Assembly (NCBI RefSeq): GCF_958295425.1
Contig: NC_081143.1
Location: 18,080,686-18,144,685 of the forward strand
Source of the DNA: Solea solea
Taxonomy: Eukaryota; Chordata; Actinopteri; Pleuronectiformes; Soleidae
Reading direction: 5' to 3'
Length of the DNA stretch: 64,000 nt
Every line of letters starts with the position of its first letter. Position 1 is the first letter of the stretch. Positions 38,277 through 53,054 of the stretch are shown here, in pieces. The position numbers and the translations under genes were made by a program. The notes beneath the pieces were generated by a model, which had not been told where the DNA came from, searched no databases, and saw only the letters and a list, made by a program, of their open reading frames with translations.

Positions 38277-38802
38277 AAGAACGTGAATGAGATAGAAGGA
38301 GAGAGTGTGAGTGGAGTTTCTGCACTTGCCTGTCTGGCACCGGCCGAAGAATGAGTGCACAAGTTTGAGTCTGGGTGAGTCAAGCTGTGTGAGAGAGCGA
38401 CAGTGTGAAAAGGGAAGGGAGAGGGAGTCCTACAGTGAAAGGAGAGAAGGGGGGGTGGGGGGGGGGGGGCGGAGTGAGGGATGCTCAAAGATGGATAGCA
38501 GTTGAGATAGCAAGCTCATCTGCGACTGGTGGAAATGAAGGGGTGAAGCAGCGGAAGGCAGAGGTATGGCCAGGACAGGACGTTAAGGAAAGGATTGCAA
38601 AGTAAGAGGTGAAAGAAAGAAAGAAATTAAGGAATGAAGGGATAGGTGAATGTGGGGGGCACAGAATGAATGTGTGAGTTGGGCTTGTGGTTGAGCATTT
38701 GCATAAAGGGTGAGGGCACTCTGCCCGGCTATGGGGAGAGGCTGGCATCTCGCCTTGCCGACTGGCAGAGCGGGGACCAGGGAGAAATAAAAGAATGGGA
38801 GG

Positions 38803-38808
<6 letters not shown>

Positions 38809-38834
<26 letters not shown>
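38809..38834. repeat. (GA)n tract
   Basis: GA dinucleotides in a purine-rich zone (38.28-38.85 kb), which also contains a GT tract near 38.24-38.27 kb and a G-run at about 38450-38469. Confidence 0.85.
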
Positions 38835-38837
<3 letters not shown>

Positions 38838-39006
38838 TCTCTCAATAGTGCATCTCTTGTGCGAGGAGAAGCAGGCCTTGGCTGCTGTTGGAGCAGGACA
38901 TGAAGGGGAGGGGATATCGGGTTTCATTATCTACTTTATTCCTGCTGTATTTGCTAACCATGTGGTTCAAAGCCCTCGCTGCAGCTGTAGGCAGGGCAAC
39001 CGCAGC

Positions 39007-39046
<40 letters not shown>

Positions 39047-42000
39047 CGCCAGCATGTGCCGACTGGAACGCTTGGCCGAAAGGTGTGTGCAGAATTGAGC
39101 GGGGTGATACAGTGAGGAAGTGTGTGTGACTAGTGCTCTCCTTCTCTGTATATTTACAGCAACACACAACTTGACCTTATTGGAAATGCCCTGCTCTAAA
39201 GGAAATAATGCCAGAGTGTGTGTGTGCGTGTGTGTGTGTGTGCGTGTGTGCCATGGTGACGCTATAGAAACCGTTGTAAACACACAAAAAGCTTAGTCTA
39301 TATGTGTTCACTTAGTGTACGCCTGTGTGAAATCCTATACTGGCCCACTTTGCTGCAGCCACATGTTGAAGTGGTTTTTATTAAATCATTGTTTGTAACA
39401 AGCTGTGCCAGAATCTCCTAATTTAGTCTGAAATCTATAATTTTGCCCAGTTTTATTTATACTTGCGATAACATCATTCCGAAGAGAAACATTCCCTCTA
39501 ATTGAAGGCACCATTATCAAGATTAAGTCTTGTTTAAGTTGATTAGGTTTTGCATCAGAGTAAATGTATATTTCCTCTCAGTTCTCTTGGCAGTCTCCAC
39601 CATAGTTTTATACAAAGTTTCCACCAAATCTAAGCATGCAAACCCTCAATGTTTTGAGGGTATATTATATATATATATTAAGGGTAATATTTTAAAATAT
39701 TTTCCAAACATGAATTGGGCCTATAACTCACCCACAGTTGTGTTTGTAATTAACTACATAAGGTGACATTTATACAGATGGGCCTGCATGCAGAGTCGTA
39801 GAGAAACCACACAAACCTCAAGGAAACTCTCGCTGAATACATTTTCGATACTTATCCCCCCAAAAGAAATCATGAAAGCCTCATGATTTTATCTTTGATG
39901 TGCTTACATTTGAATTTGGAACCGTCCAGTGCACAACTGTGGAAGTACATGTGAGTGTAATGTTCTCCAGGTCTGCAGTCATGTCAGGAGCTCCGGCTCG
40001 GTATCAGCCCTCGTGTCTCTGGAGCACTTTTAAAGCTCACTCGCGCTGTCTTTCCATCCCAGCCTCATGCCACAAATGGCTTCCAGACTTTCACACATAG
40101 TAATGCTTCAGTGTGTAAACAGGCATAATTACAAATGATGCACAGACACACTTTTAACATCAATCTGGGCCTGATGGGAGAGAGCGAGAGAGCGAGAGAG
40201 CAGAAAGAGGGAACGTTTTTCTGTTTTTTGGTTGTTGTTTTTTTTAACCTTCCCAGGAGTGGAATGGATGAAAAGGTTTCAGAGCTGGATTAAAATGGAA
40301 AGACTGACAGTGATGAGAAGTTAAAGAGGATATTTAAAAGAGGAATAATGTGACTCTTTTTTTGTAAATGCACATGTGTGTGGGCTTCAGTAACTGAATG
40401 AAAGAGGAAGGAAGGGGAAACCTATTATTTTCTATTTCATGAGTGTTTCCAAGAAATAGTAGTTTATTCAAACGTATTTATGATTATTTTATGTCCTTGA
40501 GGCTTGTGAGGTTACTTACCCATCACCTCGTAATAGCAGGCTGTTAGTCACCAGTCGTCAGGGCCTGCTCTCTCTTCACCTTCCCTCTATTTTTCCTGGG
40601 CCTTGAATGGAAAGAAAATATGGAAAATTTGCTGTGCAGCCCCCCCAAAATGTTTTGCTTTCAACAATAGACAAAAAATAATATTATGTCACTGAAACAA
40701 AATGATGTTTGTGTTATATAAAATTTTGAACTGACATTTTGATCTGGCAGACATTGAAAAATATTTGATTTATATGCTAAACTTTTTTAATACAAAAATA
40801 TAAAACAAAATGGCTCAGTCTTTCCCTTACTTCACCACTGTCAATATGTGATTTTAAACAGCAGATTTCTAAGTTGAATTCCATTCATGACACATCTTGA
40901 CATGTGGTATCATTCATCAGCTTTTTCTCTCTTCTCTCTCGCTCTCAACCATTTTGATCAGATATAACAAAAACCCTGAAAGTCACACAAATAAAAACGT
41001 CTTCAGACAGATGACGTCTTACAGTTATGGAAGAGGACCAGGGCCACATACTGTAATAGTTTTATTTTATTTAAATGTTTCTAAAATTAAAATGTTCTAA
41101 GAACAAAGGTTTTCTTATATTTGTCCAGCAATAACAAAAATAACATTATAATTACCATTATTACTACTACTGCTATTTAAAAATTTAAATAATACATTTA
41201 AATTAATTTCCTCTATAAATTCTCATTATTTTGAATTTTGTCTCGCAACCTTTCATATTGTTTAAGTTTAATGTAATTTTTGATTGCACGAAATTACTGA
41301 TTTTAAACAATCTTGGCACCTATTTGTGAATTTTGTATTATTTAGGTCATGTCAGAGGTAAATAAACAATAACATAATATGATAATAGTAACAGGAAATA
41401 TGAACAAGTGTATTTATAGGGCTACATTTAAAGAGAGAAAAAGAGAGACCTGTTTTAAGGCCAGATAGGATTTTTGGGACATTTGGGAAGTTCTTATGTT
41501 GTGTTTTTCTTCACTTTCTTTTTAGATACCATTCTGTCTTTGTTCGGAATCAAAATTTAACATCAAATACACAAGAGAATAATCTATTGAATTCATATTT
41601 ATTATAATATATAACATCAGAGCTCTCTGTGTCATGCAGCTCAGTTATATGATCACCCATTGCCTCACAACCAAGGTGTCCACCCCACCACAGGACGTGG
41701 TATTGAGCACATGTGATGACCTGATCTTTCCCTTCCACGTGTCCTATGTATATATATGTGAACCCTGACATTTATTTGAACACATACATACATACATAGC
41801 AGAAATTCATCCCAGGTAACTGCTTGTTATAGCCCGTGACAGCACTGCAGGACACAGGCCCAAGTACACAACGTTTGTAATAATTAATTGTGGGACACTA
41901 AAACTCATAGGCAGCAACTACTGCTTGTGCAAATGCAGTTGAAGGCGTCATTAGTCTATTTATAATATTGGCGTATAATAATAAGAAGGCCACATTAATA

Positions 42001-42189
42001 AATGAACACTCACTTGGAGAGGAATCCTGCAAAAGCGCCATTGTGTGACTGAAGTGGTTCTAATTGTTCTCTTAGTGAAGGTCAAGCTTAATTATAATTT
42101 TTGGAATTACTCCCCCACACAGAGACCGCCTGCTTTTTTTTTTTTTTAATTCCGGTTTGACTTTTTAGAATTTAGTTTGACCCATTTCT

Positions 42190-42448
42190 TTGACGTAGGC
42201 CGCGCGAGGACGAGCTCCCTCGAGGACCGTCACCGAAGCGAGAAAAGGAAAAGCGCTCCGTATATCTGACTGACACACACACACACACACGTACTTTTTA
42301 TATTATTATTTTTGTATTTCAATTCAGTTAAAAACGGACGCAATTAGGTGTTGCACACGGTCCGTCAAGATGAGCAGGCCGCGGCCACTATCTAAAGCCT
42401 CACCGGTGATGGAGAGACGGTGAATAACCGGTGAACGCGGTGACTCAG
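42190..42448 (+). promoter_or_regulatory. Intronic CpG patch with candidate untranslated alternative first exon
   Basis: A CpG-rich island (GGCCGCGCGAGGACGAGC and following) sits in AT-rich intron and ends at ACTCAG|GTGGGT, a good donor at 42449. A 17-codon ORF beginning MSRPRPLSKA (42370-42423) closes before the donor. In the frame that would join exon 2, a TAA lies upstream without an ATG. A transcript starting here would therefore initiate inside exon 2, for example at the Met in KRMSKEEE. It may be an internal promoter, a noncoding first exon or a CpG-rich enhancer. Confidence 0.35.
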
Positions 42449-45400
42449 GTGGGTTTCTTTTCTCCTCGGTGAGTGAGCACGTTATTTTTCTCGGGCGTTT
42501 TAAATTGGTCGTGGCCGTTGTTGCTGGGAGCTTGAGCTGTGCCGCACACAGCAGCAGAGGTGTGTTCCATTATGACACGTTTCGCCAGACCTTAAATATG
42601 TGTTTAATAATAGAGTCATTAAAATGGGTAATTCTAATAGCCGATTTTAATTAAGGTATAATTTTAATGACCCCTTTCAACTACGATAATACATTTTATT
42701 GCGCGCACACACACACACAGACTTTATGATGTGTGTCCTTGTCTGTGCAATAGGTCATTTTGCACTATTTAACACAAAGGTCTTGGATTTGTTTTCTTTG
42801 TCTTGTATTTTTGGCACTTGCTGCAGCTCCAAACTTGGCCATGTTAATGAAACCTGAGGTGAATTATTTTTCTTTTGAGTTGTAGCCTGTCTGGGCAGAA
42901 GGAGAGGTTGTCTTTCCCTGTCCTGGTGAACAAAGGTTGTCGTTTTTTTTCTCTCTCTCTGAAAGACAGAGCATGGTACTGAGAGATAAGATGACGTCTC
43001 CCTGAAATTATTGCAGAGGAGCAGATACCTGCACAGTCCAAACCGTGGCAGAGGCCTAAAAACTGGCCCATCTCCTTTTCCTTCTGTGCCCTGAAGATCT
43101 GTGGGCAAACAGGAAAAAAAACAAATGAGGCTCTAACATTTTAATAAAAGGTGTTCAATTTGCAGGGCAAGTTCTTGTCCAAATATCACAAAAGATTATG
43201 CCTTAACTATGAACTGTGTTCAGTCCCAATGCTCTTGATATGCAGTTGAGTTTATGATCATGACACAATGGGGTGTAGATGTAACTTTTGAAGTGTTTTT
43301 TTTTGTTCTTTTTTTAAGTAATGTTTGAAGGACAACACATTTAATAAAAACAGTATTTGCTCAATAACATGGATTAATGTGTAGTCTCAATAGTTTTCGT
43401 ATGACGTGATTGTGTTACTGAAAAATGTTGCCGGGTGAGATCCAAGTGAATGAGGAAGGAGAGCTTTAGATTTCCCAGACAGTGCTCTTTATTTATTATT
43501 ATTGTTTTCACCTGTCAGTAATGATGCAATGATAATACAGGGATTGACGGTAATACCTGGCTCTCGTCACTCCTTTTCCTCGTCTGTGGCTGTTTTTTAA
43601 TCAAAAGTCTAGATCTCTTCAGTCTTTTCAAATAAGAGATATCCATCATTATTCTTCAAACACAAAAACAAACACGCACATCTGTGTTAACTCCGTCTCC
43701 ACTCATTCCTGCGTTTTTTCAGCACAGCTCTGCGAAGCCGGCGTATGTTAGCATGAACAATCGGCGCCCGGCCCGGCCCGGCTCGGTCCAGATGGGGTCT
43801 ACAACCCCCTCCAGCACTAGCAGTGATGAGCCAGTCAGCCAGCTAGCTACCCACCCAGGTAGCCAACCAGTAATTCACCCTGCCAGTCGTGTTGCCTTTC
43901 AGCCAACCTAACAGACAGGTTGCCAGCCAGTCAGTGGACCAGCCAGTCATCCCGGCTGCGACTTCTCTGTCTGACACTGACAGAGGGAGCAGGCCAGGCT
44001 AAATCTGATGGCCCTGGGAGCCAACCAGAAGACTCTGGCCTTTGTAGGGCGTTCACACAGACAGCCTGTCCCATTGCACAGCGGGGGGCTTCATCCCACA
44101 ATCAAATGGCAGGGCCCCTTAACTTTGCCACATGACAAGTTAGCTTTTTGTGGCGGCCCGCTGCTGAGATCCCAGTTTTGACAATGTCTCCATAATTCCT
44201 GTGAGCCTCATCGACTAATTCATGTAAATTAGACAGCGCAAACGGACAAATGTTGTCTTTATATTGTCGTTTGGAAGAACGGCGCTTAAATGCACTGCTA
44301 ATGAGTTGATCAGTCCATATGTGCGTCATATCGGGCCAATAAGGACATTTTAGTTTTTCTGACAAATACGTCAAATTATTTTGACCCGATCCCCAATGAG
44401 AGCTTATGTCTCGCGGATAATTCTCCCATGGTGCATTGGGCACATTTGTCCCTCTTAGGTCACTTGGGTCAGCCAATGAGGATGAGACGGAGTGTTAGCC
44501 AGAGCAGCTCGTACGCTTTCTGTTGCTGTTCAATCCTAATCGCGTGTCATTGTGACCCTTTTAGTGCAACAAGAGCGAAAAATATGGACAGTTTAGCGGC
44601 TGCATTATTTTCACGACTACATCCTCAGTGCATCTGAGTATGATAGCATTAAGCTTAGCTTTGTGAATTACCGGAATGCAGAATAGTCTGCTTTAGACTG
44701 ATTCAATATCCGGTCTTAGTAAACGGCTTTACATGTACTGGCGACTTACATGAAGCTGCCCAGCACAGCATTTTCAGCCGTCATTGTCCACCGAATCCGG
44801 TCTGTCGCTCACACATGTGCTCTAATTTGGTAACACAAACTTTTAAGTGTTTCTGTGTGTGTGTGTGCTGTTGGGGCTGTTAAAGTGGACCTAAAATAAA
44901 AAAGGACTAAGGGGCCAGTTTGGATTCGATTGTACATTTTGAAACAGGAGAGCATTTTTTGGATGGTATTTATTGTTGGGGGTGTGGGGTGGGGGTAATG
45001 GGCATTTTCTTTCCTCCGCCTCTCTTTGTTTGTGTGGTAAATCCAGGAGCAGCTGCTGGTCCCAGGGTCTAGTGGGATTTTGGGGCCTGTGTTTTCTCAT
45101 GCCATCCCATGCCAAGGTGGTGTAACGCGAGTAGAAAGCGCGAGAGAGAGACAGAGGCGGGTGTTACTGGAGGGGAGGGAGGGAGGGGAGGGAGTGAGCT
45201 GGTTTGTTGGTACCACTGTGACCATGCTGTGACGGAGGCTGGTTGGGGGGGTGGCTTCAGAAGGGCGGGTGCTGTCTGGATTGGATGCATGTAAAATTAA
45301 TATCCTCTGGACTTTGCCTTTGCACTAGATTGGAACTTGTCTATTTGGCTAATGACGTGCCTTCTGCCTGCACCACACACAATCCCCCTCCTTCAACCCT

Positions 45401-46578
45401 CCCTCCTCCTCGCTCTCTCTCTCCCTCTCTCTCTCTCTCTCACTCTCCCTTCACTACCAGCCACCAACCAACCACCCTCTCGCGCCCCCGTCTCGTTGCT
45501 TCTCCTCTGCCATTGCTCTCTTCCCTCCCTTTCAGCGCTGGGAGAGTGCGTATTGGCTGGGCTGTTTGAGACTCGGTGCCAAATAGGTGGGCCCTCTGCG
45601 TGTTGGCACAGACTCAGTCAATGGTTAGAGAAGGAAAGTGGAGAGGAAGAGAGAAAGAGAGAGACAGAGTTGGAGAGAAAGAGGGGGAAAAAAGAAGCTG
45701 CACTCGGGTTTGCCAGCGGTCGTGCACACTCTTCCAACACTGACTCGGTCCTCTTGTTTTTGTTTTTTTTTTCTTCTTCTTCTCCTCTGTCTGCACCCCC
45801 CTTGTCCAGCTCTCTCTCCCTCTCCGTGAGTCTTATGCAGATCCTACAGAATTGAACTAATAGCCTGCGTTGCTCTGCCAACCTTTTTTTTTTTAAGATA
45901 TTTTTTATCAAGACATTTTTTTCTGCGTTTTTTTTGCAAACAAACAAAGAAGCTTAATTAAGTTTTTGAGTTTTATCATTTTTACTGCGATATCTGTTTT
46001 ATGTTGTTTGTGTACTGCCAGCTCTTTTGTATCCTTTCAGACAGAGATTGTTGAACTTATACTCTCCTTCTGTTGTGCTCTTGAACAGCACCTCTCCTGC
46101 AGCTCCTGCTACAGTACCTCCTGTGTTCCTGTGCTGGTATTACACTGCGCCCTTTTGGCCTGTCTCCTCTTTCTCAGCTTTTCCCCCCTGCTGCTTTTGT
46201 TGGACACTTTCTCAGCTTCTCTTTTTGCTTCATTTTTCCCCCTCAGTTTTTTGTTTCTGAATATACGCAACACCACTCCAGCACCTTTTTGGCTCAACAA
46301 TCCAGTTTCTAAATTGGTGGTGCATTTTAAGTTTCTTTGCAATCGTCGGGTGAATTTATGATGAGAGATCAAAATGGTAACTACCACGTTATTCTTGTTC
46401 TATTCAAGTGTTTCATTATGACGACTGTTTTATTTTGATTTTCAGCGCCTATGATGCAGGTTTTGTTGCTCGTTCGCAAATATTTCACACTTTTTTTTTT
46501 AATAATTACAATCTGACATTTGACACATATTTTATATACATTTTTTGTAGTTTTTGTAGTGTAGTGCATTATGTTTGT

Positions 46579-46580
46579 TA

Positions 46581-46635
<55 letters not shown>

Positions 46636-46660
46636 GTGTATATATATATACATATATACA
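46579..46660. repeat. (TA)n-rich tract
   Basis: TA dinucleotides with CA/GT interruptions that make the block largely self-complementary (TATATACATATATA forms). Confidence 0.9.
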
Positions 46661-46860
46661 TACATAACAAGTAGGTATTTTATTGCTTTTTTTTCTTGTT
46701 ATAACAGTATTTTTTTTTATTGGTAACCAAGATAAATTAGATATTTTAATTTAGACGGGGACATCATTTTTGCGCCAACATTATTTTAAGAAAGTCCTCA
46801 CAGTGGATGGTTAATATTTTTCTCCTCTCAGTCTTATTGTGTTGTTTGCGTTTTGTATAA

Positions 46861-47757
<897 letters not shown>

Positions 47758-48168
47758 TAGACACTAACACAGAAGGAAGCCAACACAATAACACTCCACA
47801 AATGTAGACACGGCAGCATAAACACACACACACACACACACACACCTACATTCATTCTAAGAATTTATAGTATATATTATATTTTTTTTTTTTTTGACAA
47901 AATTTAATTGAATAAATTATTATGCACATTTATTCTCAGAAAAAAGCGGAATTTCCCTCCTTTTTTTATGCTGTCGTATATTATTTTTAGTAATTTTATT
48001 ATTATAATGTTTTGTGTTTATTAACACATCATTTCGGCAGTAAAAAAAAATAATATGTGAGTGTGTGTCGGGGCGTTTGGCCAGTGAGCTTTGGCAAGTA
48101 CGTTAATATTTCTGCGGCTTCATATGAGCATGTATTTTGTGTTTTTATAGGACGGAATTTGCATGGAA

Positions 48169-48199
<31 letters not shown>

Positions 48200-49228
48200 T
48201 ATGATCATCACTGTAAAAATGTGTGGTTTTTTTTGCAATGAATGAGAATTACTACTGTACTGTCTGTTGGAGTGTATCTGCCATGGTAAGGCCATTGTAG
48301 CCAGGGAACGTCATTTGGCCACTACCCAGGTTGCGTGCGTGTGTGTGTGTGTGTGTGAAGAGAGAAGCAGCAGAGCCGTGAGTCTCCTGCTCTCAGGCCG
48401 CAGGCTGCTGTCGCCTTCACCGTCTGCCTGAATACTAGCACCACGTCGGACCTTGCTGCCAAACACACACTCACCAACAAAATGCCAGTGCTTACAGACA
48501 GCCAGTACTATTGCAGCCACCTTCACACCCATGCACACATATACAAACACAGCTAAATAAAGATACACACATCCAGTAAAAAAAAGAAAAGAAAAAGGAA
48601 AAACAACTCTGTCATCTTTGTGATGCACTTGCACACATCAAGCCAAAACACAGTTTTAGTCACGATTGCGTACACACACCCACACAACACGCGCGTCCGG
48701 CCAAGCACTGTCATAGATGCAGTTTGATACAGATAAACATTGTTGTATCTCAGCCACCATCACGGATACACACTCTCACACCCGGCCAAACATCACTGTA
48801 GCCTACAGTGCACAGACTCTTCACACGCGGCCAAAACACTGCCTGCGTAGTAGTGTTTTTTTTATTCCTTTCCCTCCACATAAAAAAAAAAAAAAAACCC
48901 TGTCACAGCAAACACTCACACATGCAAGCACAAGGCATTTCACAGCCAAATCCTCCAAATACACACAAGACTTTACCATTTGCTGGCTACGTATACAAAC
49001 GCATGCTCATAACCTAATATTATCTCAGCTGGAATTTTCGGGAAGTTTCACACACACACACACACACACACACGCAGACACACGGACACACACTCTCACA
49101 TATAAATGTATATACTGTATGTACATACACCCACTCTCTGCTTAAGCAGAACTCTTATGGCAGCTGCTAACATAAGTGTAGCCAAATGCGATTGCAGCAG
49201 ACTTCCTCTCTCTCTCTCCCTCCCTCTA

Positions 49229-49229
<1 letters not shown>

Positions 49230-49269
<40 letters not shown>
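49230..49269. repeat. (AC)n microsatellite
   Basis: Uninterrupted AC, about 20 units. Another AC tract lies at about 49050-49072. Confidence 0.95.
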
Positions 49270-49273
<4 letters not shown>

Positions 49274-51514
49274 CTCACAACCCTCGGTCCAGGCCAAACA
49301 CCTCACACGGCCTGAGCCAAACCCTGGCACGAGCTCCAGCTTCACTCTGTTGTTCTGTCTGTGGCATTGGTAAACTATCGTCGATAGTTGCCCGTCCTGA
49401 CGTTGACTGAAGATGTGTGTCTTGATAGTTTGCTGGTTATTTCTTCTGTTCAAATATGTATTTATTTGATTTGGACATTTTACATTAATTAACATCAATG
49501 TGTACATGCCAGATTATAGCCACTGGGTAATTTACATCTTTAGTCCCTGTACTCAAGTACATTCACTAAAGCCAACGGAAAAAAAATAAGAAAAACATTT
49601 TAACATGACAATACAGAGACAAACAAAAGACTGACTACTAGGAATATGTAATAATGTGATGGGGCAAGGCAAACCAGGGACCACAGGTTTCAAGGTGATT
49701 AGGGGACTTATTGTTAAGTAGTTTTTATTTGTTCAGTGGTTTAGATAATGCTGCTTATAAGGGTATAATGTGATATGTAATATGACTTCTAACTCAAATA
49801 TTCTGGCTAATATTTAAACTTAAAATAAAATATTATTTGATTTAATTTTATTTATTAATTGTATTTTTTATATTTGTTTCATCTTAGCTTGAGAAGTGTG
49901 AGCAAAAATGTAAATTAAAAATTGCTCCTGGATAAATATCACAATATCATATTTTTTTTGTCTTTGTTAATTTAGGTAGAAATTATAATCTAGTTTAGTA
50001 TGCTGTATAATTATAAAAACTGCAGTATATTTGGGTCCATGAACAAAACCCAGTACACTTATGCACAGTGAATACATCATTTGTGCTATTGTGGTAGATG
50101 TTCTTTCACCATATGAGGTAAGATTGAAGTATATTTTACTACACACTAACTGCACACATGCAATCTGTAAATAAATGAATGTACATTGTCTTCATTATGA
50201 CATCAAGTACCACAGCTGTTTGGTGTACAGGACTAAAAACAGGTGACTGTTTCGAGAGGCTTCCCAGTGCACTGCCCATTTGTAATGAGGACCAACACAG
50301 TGCGCTCTCTTATCTTAAGTAGTGTGCCTTGTGACTTTGATCCACCTCCAAAGAGTCCACGCTCAGTTTAAGTCTGGATGCAGAATCTCTCTGGATCCTG
50401 CTGAAGGAATAACAAATGGTAAACCACTGTCCCAGCAACCAGTTCTCCTTTCCCCTTAAGTTGCAAATGCACATTTATGAACAGGTATGAAAGCCTGAAT
50501 TTGTTACAGCGATTGCACAGTTGGATTTTCTTTCCCCAGTCATTCACGGCGTGACACGATGTGCTCGTTGTTTGTTTTTGTTTGGTTTGCGTTTTGTCAG
50601 CCTTTAGCATCTCTGTCTTCCTTGCTCCTTTTTGATCCCGTGCACACTTTTGTTTTGTCTCCTTAAACATCGCCCTCATTGTTGCTCTCACAGAGGTAAA
50701 GCCTCTGCTGATCTCTTTTGTTTATATTGTAGGAGACACACAGAGAGAGGGAGAGAGAGCGAGTTGGAACGGAGGAGAGGCTGCGATAGTGATTGTTCTG
50801 TTTGGCAGCGCCCGAGCCCCGTTGGTGTGGGAAGAAGAGAAAGACGTCTTGTGTTTTGTTTATGACAGCGTGGCAAAAGCTGCCACAGGGAATCTCTGGG
50901 CTTGCCGTCAGGCTTTCTCAGGCTGTTCTGTAGCCAGACAGCCTTCGAGATCCTCTGTGTTACGAAGTGTAAAACACCACAGCAGAAGCAGAGCAAACCG
51001 TGCTGCCACAGTACACAAACCTCGCTATTTCAGGCACCTCAGATAAAAGAGCAGCAGCAGCAGCAGCTGGATTGACACATGGTTGAACCTTGTAACTGAA
51101 ATACTGGCAAATTTGTGGTGCACTACACTGAGCAGTGCATTATTTTAGTGTTTTATTAAGAGAGAATGACACGTATTATTGTGGAGATAGTGATCTGTTG
51201 GCCTGGAGGTGCCGAAGGTCTGCCAGAGAACCATAAACTAGCAACCAGCCTTTGATAGCCAATGAATGAGGTGTGCCAGATAGTCTTAGTCCATTGTTCT
51301 ATTTTAGATGTGGTTCTCACTTCTGTTCGTCTGACTGCTGTATAGGTGGGTCCACATGTACACCATCTGAGTAGAAATCATTTCACTGTGTCTCCGAGTG
51401 TTCAGTGGACTGTTTAATTTATAGTCTTTCTGCTGTTTTAGCTCAGACTCATCACATTTCTGATTTATTCAAGTTGGACAAAAAACGGAAGATTACAAAA
51501 AGAACACATTTGTC

Positions 51515-51557
51515 AGGTCCAAAGTTAGCTCAGGGCACTTAGTCATACTTTGGACCT
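51515..51557. other. 11-bp inverted repeat with 21-nt loop in intron 2
   Basis: AGGTCCAAAGT (51515-51525) pairs exactly with ACTTTGGACCT (51547-51557). It is a small hairpin in otherwise plain intron sequence. Confidence 0.4.
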
Positions 51558-52668
51558 CAGTCTTCCAGCTCTTCTTTTTTTTTTTTTCCCCCCCTTTTCT
51601 CTTCTCTCTTTTGTACGTCGTAAGTGTGATTATGAAAAGATGTTTCGAATGTGTTTCCAATCAAAAGTGCAGTACAGGAAATTTGCAGTCACTCCGAGGG
51701 AGGTGTGAAATGTGCTCGCCGTGCCATTTCTGCCATGACCGCTCCACACTCCACGCTCTGCGCTGCCAGATCCCGCCTCTCTCTCTCGCTACAGCAGTAG
51801 TCATGCCTTGGACGATGCTGTGAGAAAGCCCAGAGAAACCCTATTGCTGTGGCCAGCAGCACCCCCTCCCTCCTCCCCAGCCAGCGTACTGACCACAGGA
51901 AGAATTCACAAAAAAAAAAAAAAAAATGAGGAAAACTTCTAGAGTATCAGATTTATGATGGCACAACAGGCAGGAATGTGGAAGAAGGAGAGAGGAGAAT
52001 CCTGACAATCATAACTAACCTGGTGAATGGCGATTAATGTGTTAAAAGTTGACCGGGTACCATGATGGATTCCTCCGCGGCTTAGTAAAAAGATTTTTCC
52101 CTGTGAAAGTAATCTGTTATTAATTACTTCCTGGATCTCTTCTCTGGCTCCCATGACATCACAAGGCCGGGTGAACTGTCCTTGTGTCTAAGTGTTTTTG
52201 TTTTTGTTTGTGTCAGTGTGTGCACGCAGCTTAGGATGACCCTCAGCAGTGAAGTGAGCATTGAGTTTTGATTAAATGAAATCTCGACACTGAGGAGAAG
52301 AGAGTCGGTCACGTCTGAGGGTTTTTTTTTTTTTATTGTGTGTGTGGTGGGAACGTGGCCCATGACGGCTAAGAAAAGCTCTCGACACGCAGAGCGGTTT
52401 TGGCACCGGTAAATGTTTGCTTACGGCCCTCGTTTATAGACGCGCTCACGTCGTCTTCTGTGTTTCTATCTGGTATCACGGCCACACTGAGGTGGCTGCA
52501 TTTCAAATCCGAAGGGTTAAGATAGAAGGAGAACCCCGTCACATTAGAGAGACAGAGCGAGCGGGAGACTTCTCACACTATTCTTGGCTTTGGAAAAAAA
52601 AGTCTGTGTATTTGGATTGCTAATGGTATCGGGCTAGCCAAAGCCCTGGTGTGTGCTCACTCGCTCCT

Positions 52669-52707
<39 letters not shown>

Positions 52708-53001
52708 GCGTCACAGACATACAAAGATTGATCCAAAACCTCAGGGTCTGCATTTATCTCATGAAACCACGATGACACAAGCAGACCCCAGGGAGAATAA
52801 AAATAAAATGAGCAAGGCGACTCAAAAACAATGTTGTTGTTTGGTCTCCTATTAAATTGACCAGTGAAAACTGGCCTGCGATGCAGTGAACACCCCCTTG
52901 TTTTTATTTTTGGTTTTTACACGCCGATCACAAGCTTCCATTTTAGTGAAACCCCTGAACATTTCTCGTCGTCCCGCATCTGTTCCCTTTTGTGCAGAGA
53001 G

Positions 53002-53004
<3 letters not shown>

Positions 53005-53051
<47 letters not shown>
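53005..53051. repeat. (GT)n microsatellite, longest in window
   Basis: Uninterrupted GT, about 23 units. Confidence 0.95.

Positions 53052-53054
<3 letters not shown>

Noticed and set aside
45337..45855. 172-aa plus-strand ORF
   Set aside because: Mostly translated CT-rich and purine-rich low-complexity sequence.
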